Below, one piece after another: positions 57,777 through 64,000 of a stretch of 64,000 nt of DNA. The position numbers and the translations under genes were made by a program. The notes under the pieces are model-generated. The model ran no database searches, was not told the DNA's origin, and worked only from the letters and a program-made list of their open reading frames with translations. Within the stretch, counting starts at the first letter, position 1. Every line of letters starts with the position of its first letter. Origin of the DNA: Cricetomys ansorgei. Taxonomy: Eukaryota; Chordata; Mammalia; Rodentia; Nesomyidae. The stretch is from assembly GCA_026225945.1 (NCBI GenBank), contig JAMJFZ010001074.1:1945501-2009500 (forward strand), written 5' to 3'.

Positions 57777-58639
57777 GTGCTGCGCTAGACATTAATGAAG
57801 AGGGCACCCAACCCTTTTACATCAGCCTTCAACTGTACTATTCTGCATTCTATATAGTTCTGATGGCTAACTACACATCTACATCCTAAAGAATATATAA
57901 TTCATGGCTTTCTAGGAAAATATAGAATAACCAATTACCCTAGAAATAAATCTGGGTAACTACAAAATGTAGTAACTGTTTGGAGTTTTATAGCAATAGT
58001 TTAGAGCCTCTTGGAAAAGTGTTGAGAAATGAATCTGTATGGGTTGCTAATGCCAATGAATTCCTTTGTGGAACTTTCAAACCACAGGAATTATCCTATA
58101 ATTCTCCTATAAGATGTGCTTCCCAATTAAGAACTACATCACAGGAAGACATATCAATAAACATTATGGCTTCATGGATAATCCAGAGTGAAGATTTAAA
58201 TGGCCATTACGAAGGTAGCTTGTTTACACTCGACTTAAAAGTTTACAAGCAGAGTCCAGCAGTAAAGGAAACTACCCACAGGTATTACAAATACAGTAAA
58301 GGCTTTGCGTGAACCACAGGATCAGCGTGTTCAGATGCTGAAGAGAAATGTTAGAGATCATTCAAGCACTAAGTATGAAGATCTCTGTTTTACAGGACCA
58401 CAGCGCCGCCTTCCCTTGCCACAGAGGCAGAGTTCTAAACAGCAATGATGACTTCGGCCCACTTAACCTCTTGCGTCATTTCTAGCAGCCCTAAAATATC
58501 ATCCTGACAAGACAACGGCATCTCCCAAGACTGAGGCACCTGACTCATCAGGGTTTCAGGAAAGGATTTATGCAATGTGTAAATCCTTCTGTCACCTCTG
58601 ACTCAGCAACCAGACCTAACCGGAAACTTAGGATCACAG

Positions 58640-60070
58640 AGGAATGAAGAACAGGAGCTCCTTTCCCACTCTCCCACAGATCCAGAGTGTCACAAAGATG
58701 GTCTGTTTCCACAGCAACAACAAAGAAGAGAACGACACGCCAATATCCCTAAGGAACATATATTCAAATATGCTCAATAAAATACTCAAAAACAGAATAC
58801 AGACATACATTTTAAAGATTATATACCGTGACAAATCCACAAGCTGGATTTATCCCTGAAATGCAGGGCTGGTGCACCATAAGCAAATTAATAAATGTGA
58901 TAAACCACATAAATGGACTTAAAAACAAAAATCACGTGATCGTGTCAACAGATGAAGAAGCCTTGGACAAACTCCAACATGCTGTCATGCTAAAAGTCCT
59001 GGGGCCACCAGGACTGCAGGGAACGGACCTAAGCACAACAGAACTGTACATGGGAAACTCAGCGCCGGCAGCGTCCTGCACGGAGAAAAGCTCGAAGCAA
59101 CCCCACCGAAGTCAGAACTGAGACAGGGATGTCCACCATCCCCACTCCTTCTCAATACTCTATTGAAAGTACTAGGGGGGACAATAAATCAAGAAAATGG
59201 GATTAAGGATATAAATAAGAAAGTAAGTTGAAATCTCCTTATTTGCAGATGATATTGTACATTAGAAATCCCAAACAAGTGGGAAATCATGTCCGCTACT
59301 GGAAAGCCTAACCAGCTATCCAGGGTTGGTGAAGAAACGGGTCCTGGAGGAGAATCTACAGCCACCACTTTACTAAACTAACACCGTCACTAACTACACT
59401 CTAAATATTTGCCCTTCTACCCGCAGGTAAGTATAGTCCTCACTCCTCGTCAAGGAAGCATCTCTCTGCAACAGAGACCATTACAGAAAACCACGACCAA
59501 GCGAAATGCAGAGCTGTGGAGTCCAGTCTAACAAACACGTCTACAACACAACTTCTATACCTAAGGCTAAGGAACCACAGAGTAGGCAGGGGCAGAGGAA
59601 CTGGAATCCTGCTGTGAGAGTGTGCTTCCTAGTCCTGTCAGAAGCTACAGCCACCACGTTTCGCCAAACACAAGGGCAACAGGCTTACATGGATGGGGGG
59701 AATGCCCAGGAGGCTTCAACCCTACATAAAGAAGGAAGGAATGCTCAGAACAGGAGACAAATAGTCTTCCCCTAGGAAAAGCACATCAGCTGATTACCCA
59801 ATACCAAATGGTCAGCCTTTAAAAACATGCAAGAAACAGTACACAAAATGAGCAGGTTGTATTTATATATTTATGGGAAAATATATATAAAACACCCATA
59901 CACACATGCATATATGTATTTAGGATGTATACACACACAAACGAACAACTAATGAAAACAGAGACCACAGATATGAAACAGAGCAAGGAGGGCTAAATGG
60001 TAGGATTTGGAGTGAGAACAGGAAAGGGAGAAAGGATGCAATTTAATCTTGAAAATAAAGAAATAAAACA
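58640..60070 (+). repeat. L1 LINE: RT-domain remnant plus 3' UTR and tail
   Basis: Around 58735-59280 broken frames still read L1 reverse-transcriptase words: PISLRNIYSNMLNKILKNRI, AGFIPEMQGW, INVINHINGLKNKNHVIVST, and QGCP-like and ADDI-like sequence. From 59300 the murine 3' UTR follows (GAAACGGGTCCTGGAGGAGA, GCAGGTAAGTATAGTCCTCA, AATACCAAATGGTCAGCC), ending in AAAATAAAGAAATAAAAC. The 3' part of ORF2 is deleted. It is antisense to Ssbp2 and incapable of retrotransposition. Confidence 0.88.
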
Positions 60071-61425
60071 GCAATGGTCTGCTTAATCATTTTTTGGTAT
60101 GGGACCCCCTCGTAGTTCACAGACATCTGCTGGGTGTTATCTAACTGCCAGCCCTATGTAAGTAACAAAGGCTAGTCTTTTTGCTCATCATTCCCAGAGC
60201 AATGCAAACAATCTAGTGGAGGCTGTTACTAGTGTTAGGAAAAGATGACTCTTTCCAAAACAGTCTCATCAATTGATTCTTTTAAAAACCAAATAAATAA
60301 AGCCGGCAGACAATAACCTAAACGGAATGTCTGATCCATCAGTACCGACCATACCTGCGTTTCCTTCTAGAAGAAGACATATTGCTTTAGAGACCCTAGA
60401 ATCTAGGCTATGAGAACTTTTCAAATCTACAAGCCCCTAATAATTGCAGTGCTGATGCCGCCACACACAGACTCTGCCAAAAGACATTCTAAATGTCAAA
60501 GGAATCACTTTAGTTCTAGGCAGCTTTTGAATACTCTGTGAATTGCAAGCTTGAGAAAAGTTCTGATATCAGAATCGATGAAAATCAATGTGAAACAGCA
60601 AATATGTTTAATCTAATCCAAAACAGGTGCTCAAATTATATGGATAACTGTAATTAATTAAGTGTGTGATATTTCAAATGACTAGTAAGTTGTTAGGTCA
60701 AGGTGTCTGGACCTGCCTGCTTAATAAACTAAACTGCTAGGACTCTGTTGTTTTTACTTATAGAAAAAAATGACTAGTAATTAATGTAATAAATGTTAAA
60801 AAACTAACAATTTTAAATGAAAATTAATTAAGATACTAAGGGTTCTATGAAAAGAGTTGATTTCAGGAAGTGTTAATGTAAAAGAGGTATATATTCACAG
60901 AAGTTTAAACACCGCGTATAAACTCAACAAGCTGAAAAAGGCTAAATACCTTTGTCACAGACACAGATATACCTAAAAGGGAAGTCAATTCAGAGGGGTC
61001 ATGTGACATTTGTGCTCAAGCCTCTCAATGTCAAAAACATGGCTGAGAGGCTGAGAACGGGAGTAGAAGTTTTCACAAACCTAAGAGTGCAGAGGCACAA
61101 ATACTAGGATTCGAAACTCTCTACAGATAAAATAAAGCCGAGTATAGCTTAGAATTTCCTAGGTGCAATCTTGGAGCAAGTATGGAAGCAGAAATAAACC
61201 ATCACAGGAAGTAAAATGTTAATAACCCTAGATTTGTACCTGGTCATGGGTAAATGTGGGTCCTTTTGAAATATTATCAAGTCACTTTTGTTATTTTGTG
61301 AATAACATCAAAGATAACAACATTGAGATAGATGAAAAGACAGAAGATATAAAAGTACAAATAAATTATATCCACGAAACCACATAATAAAACTTTCAGA
61401 GGTTGGGCTAAAATCCGTCATTAGG

Positions 61426-61640
61426 TTGGTGCCGAAGAGCTGTCTGTGTGGTTAAAAGCACTTGCTGCTCTTCCAGAGAACCTGAGTTCAGTTCCCAGAC
61501 CTACAGGAAGTGGTTCATGGCCACCTACATCTCCAGCTCCAGGGATTTCAACACCATCTTTAAACTTTGTGGGTACCTGCATACATGTACCATACACATA
61601 CGTATGCATACATGCACAAAGAAAACTAAAAATAGAGCTG
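61426..61640 (+). repeat. B2/B3 SINE
   Basis: AGCACTTGCTGCTCTTCCAG, CCTGAGTTCAGTTCCCAGAC, GGTTCATGGCCACCTACATC and TCCAGCTCCAGGGATTTC in plus-strand order, with an A-rich end. Confidence 0.87.
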
Positions 61641-61734
61641 ATATGATCAGTAAATTAAGCAACAACATTCGGAGTGACAGTGAAATAGTGTCATCTAAAT
61701 GGACGTTCTAAGATAGTTCCTCAAATTAGAACAT

Positions 61735-62290
61735 TAATGGAGTTCCCTAAAATATATAAATACATAAAATGCGTTTAAATGAAGTTGCCATATAGTGTGG
61801 AACGTAGTACTCCAGCTAGACATTATATGCTACCAGATTAATGTCAGTACCAGGAATGGGTTGCATCTTTCTGAGTTGTTAGACAAAGGGATCCCTTAGA
61901 CACTCCCAAACCACTACAGGCTACTCTCAGTGCTATGGGTTACCCTCCACAATCTGACAGTTAAGACCCTATGGTTGATGACACCATATACTTAGGTCAT
62001 ACATAAAGAAATCAAGCTGGTGCCCAATGAGAAGCTAATGACTAGTGTCCGTAGTGCTGGGAGGTACTATACAGACTACCAGAGGAGAAAAGTAATGATG
62101 AATCTCACCCAGATATGAACCCTGTGGGCTACAATAGTGATCTGCCTGTAAGCTGTGCCCACTGGTTCAAAGAGGCAGAAATGCTACCGGAATAGCCACC
62201 CCTTTATGAATGAATTTAAGGCTCACTCCATGCAACAGATCTCATATCTGATACTGCTAATGGGGCCAAGAGCCTGAGACTATGTAATTA
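61735..62290 (+). repeat. L1 3' UTR fragment (same type as 18470-20300)
   Basis: CTAAAATATATAAATACATA, CTACCAGATTAATGTCAG, CAAGCTGGTGCCCAATGAGA, AATCTCACCCAGATATGAAC, GATCTGCCTGTAAGC and AATTTAAGGCTCACTCCATG align in order with 18835-19390. Both ends are cut. Confidence 0.75.
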
Positions 62291-62444
62291 TGTCATTCCC
62301 CCCATTTCCTGTGAACTACCTGACCCTTGTATAAACAATACGCAAGGTGTGTGTGTCTCCTTTAAAATAACAGATTATGATTTTATATAATTGTTTTATA
62401 GTAATATTTTTGTCCTTATTTCTATTTGTAGTGCTGTATTATTT

Positions 62445-62519
62445 ATAGTGCTGAGGATCAAATACAGGGCCTCAGACAAACTAAGCCAACGCTCCAGCAC
62501 TGAGCTATGTTCTTAGCCC
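62445..62519 (-). repeat. ID-like SINE fragment
   Basis: GTGCTGAGGATCAAATACAG, GGCCTCAGACAAACTAAGCC and GCACTGAGCTATGTTCTTAG are the reversed ID (tRNA-Ala/BC1-derived) order. It is old and could be the head of a B4. Confidence 0.65.
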
Positions 62520-63019
62520 AACAGTACTTATATCTGTTACGATAATAATCGATTCCATATATGCGCTTTCTAAAGAGTAATTACTGCTGTTCACCAAGAC
62601 AAGTGTTTCTGAAACTCATCAGTCAGCGTAAGCTTGAAACTCCTGGTAAAGCATGGAAAAAGGAAGAACAGTGCCTAGATCTTTCTATCTTTGACTCCCT
62701 ATGGATTCCATTATTTAATAAAGAGCCAGAACAAGAAAGCATCACAGCAAAGTAAGTTAGAAGAATGCACGTGAAATACAGGGGACTGCAGTGAGGGAGG
62801 ACACGGGAACAAGCTGTGCACGGTTGTTTGCTAGATAATAAATGAAGCATTTATATTTCCCTTTCTAAAAATCACATTTTCCATATAACTGAAGAAATGA
62901 AAGGGAAAATGTTCACGGCGACCCTCTGCCGGGAGACTTGCTCCTGCTCCTGTGCAGACTCCCTCTTCACCGGGCTTTTGTCAACGCAGTACCTACTGCC
63001 GCAAAAGTACCAGGCGTAA

Positions 63020-63105
63020 AGCGGCAGATATTTAGAGCTAAAAGTGACTTTTCAGGTCATCTGGTCAAACCCCTTCATTTCACAGGTACGTCAGACGTCA
63101 GCTCT
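63020..63105 (+). repeat. MIR-like or other ancient repeat fragment
   Basis: TTTAGAGCTAAAAGTGACTT, TTCAGGTCATCTGGTCAAAC and CCCTTCATTTCACAGG match the common old mammalian word order AGAGCTGGAAGGGACC, ATCATCTGGTCCAACC, CATTTTACAG. Confidence 0.45.
63088..63100 (-). promoter_or_regulatory. Twin CRE-like half-sites
   Basis: On the minus strand the sequence reads TGACGTCTGACGT: two TGACGT units 7 bp apart. TGACGTCA is the full CREB/ATF site. The flanks (62900-63240) are CpG-richer than the intron average. Function is inference. Confidence 0.3.
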
Positions 63106-63779
63106 GCCCCAGACTCCGTCCGTGGGCTCCAGCTCTGCCCTAGACTCTCAGGGATTATCTGTTTGACTTCCAGCCTCAAATCTCTGGTCTGTGGGGCGGT
63201 TTATTTCGCTTGCTGTCTCTCGCGTCCACTCTTCCCTTTTCTCTGTTACTTAAAGACGCAGACAGTGAGAGTTTGAGTTGTGATCAACTGGTGTGTACCA
63301 GGTAACAAGCCATTAGCACACTTCCCGGAATCGGGGTAATGGACTGCACTTTTTATTAATTGGTTCTAAAGTGTAAAGACATGATATATATTTTATTTCT
63401 TGCCTTTTTTCCCTCTTTGATTTTAAATCTGAGGTATTTACTATTCTAAAGACCTTTACAATGAACACAATTATATACGAAGATTATCTTTATGCTTAGC
63501 AGTGTTCTGGGATAAGAGCGAAATCAGAAAACAAGAACCATCAATCAGCACTTGGTGCTGACATATGGTGTCACTGTGTCCTTGCCTTGTATTTACGAAG
63601 CATTGTTTTCCTCATCTACAATTGGGGTTTTTAGAGAAGAGTCCTAGTTAAAATGCTTCCCTTCATTAGCGCCCCGACACTGAGCAGATCCATGTGTAAG
63701 GCAGTGTTTCGAGCCTGAAACTGTGCTGGGACTGACAGGAAGACGGAGATCTTCCATTACAAACAATCTACTAGAGTTC

Positions 63780-63980
63780 ATTTTTATTTTACTTTTTATG
63801 TATTTATTTTTTAGATGGGTGTTTATTTTCTAATGAATGAGAGAAAGAAAGGGAGTGAATTTGGGTGGGTGAGGAGGTGGGGGGGGGGGTCTGGAAGGAG
63901 TTGGAGAAGGGGAACCATAACAAAACATGTTGCATGGGGGAAAAAATCTATCTTCAATAAAATAGATAAACATATTAACT
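63780..63980 (+). repeat. L1 3' end, murine type
   Basis: TGTTTATTTTCTAATGAATG, AAAGGGAGTGAATTTGGGTG, a G-rich run, GAGAAGGGGAACCATAACAA and AAAAAATCTATCTTCAATAA match the last 200 bases of a murine L1 3' UTR, ending in an A-rich tail. Confidence 0.65.
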
Positions 63981-64000
63981 ATACATAAACAGTCTACTAA

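Larger units (their letters stand above)
29445..64000 (-). other. Ssbp2: Ssbp2 intron upstream of the 30-codon exon (partial, more than 34.5 kb)
   Basis: Repeats inside are listed separately. I recognise nothing beyond AT-rich unique-looking sequence in 29445-30430, 30770-31770, 32240-33670, 34745-36390, 37550-38900, 39850-41690, 42970-45060 (except the ORF at 43628), 46430-48400, 48780-50770, 52610-53290, 56410-57480, 57780-58630, 60080-61420 and 62520-63010. No further Ssbp2 exon is visible. Confidence 0.85.

Noticed and set aside
57980..58312. 110-codon plus-strand ORF
   Set aside because: No recognisable domain, AT-driven codons, no promoter or splice context; judged a chance ORF.
58828..59121. 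97-codon plus-strand ORF with reverse-transcriptase similarity
   Set aside because: It is a broken piece of L1 ORF2, frameshifted and lacking most of the domain; not an active gene and not a separate reverse-transcriptase system.
1..64000. CRISPR arrays, insertion sequences, operons, defence islands
   Set aside because: No regularly spaced identical repeats with unique spacers and no bacterial genes exist here; exons, SINEs and LINEs show a mammalian genome.

Overview
This window is nuclear DNA from a rodent, most likely a muroid (mouse-, rat- or hamster-like). It carries rodent SINEs (B1, B4, B2/B3 and an ID-like fragment), many decayed L1 copies with murine-type 3' UTRs, MaLR LTRs, long GT, CTTT and GTCT microsatellites, and an AT-rich intronic background. 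I see no bacterial or phage features, no CRISPR array and no operon. The species cannot be fixed; the lack of young ID insertions argues mildly against rat. 

The only protein gene I can establish is Ssbp2 (single-stranded DNA-binding protein 2, a partner of LDB1 in LIM-homeodomain/GATA transcription complexes). It lies on the minus strand. Four consecutive coding exons are visible, in transcript order 29444-29355, 10853-10794, 3170-3104 and 2459-2389. All have AG/GT splice borders and compatible phases. Together they encode 96 contiguous residues of the proline/glycine-rich middle of the protein (about residues 95-190 of about 361, counted from memory of the family). The N-terminal LisH/SSDP exons would lie beyond position 64000 and the C-terminal exons below position 1. 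Nearly all of the window is therefore Ssbp2 intron. 

Layout: 1-2388, start of a downstream intron with two B1 copies; 2389-3170, two exons 644 bp apart; 3171-10793, a 7.6-kb intron with one sense-oriented L1 3' UTR, B4 and B1 copies and a GT repeat; 10794-10853, exon; 10854-29354, an 18.5-kb intron with two recent tandem duplications (63 bp and 95 bp), an L1 3' end of about 1.8 kb, a CTTT tract grown from a B1 tail, and a CTCF-like site in a CpG-dense pocket; 29355-29444, exon; 29445-64000, at least 34.5 kb of the next intron, with most of the L1 and MaLR fragments, a 19-bp minisatellite inside a MaLR LTR, a GTCT satellite, a perfect palindrome and a second CTCF-like site. 

Ten of eleven L1 loci and four of five MaLR loci are antisense to Ssbp2, as expected for insertions tolerated in an intron. 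I found no new biological system. The best leads are regulatory or structural: the tandem duplications, the minisatellite, the CTCF-like motifs, the GTTT repeat at a splice acceptor, the sense L1 polyadenylation signal, and two small unidentified ORFs. Repeat names rest on remembered consensus sequences and repeat edges are approximate.
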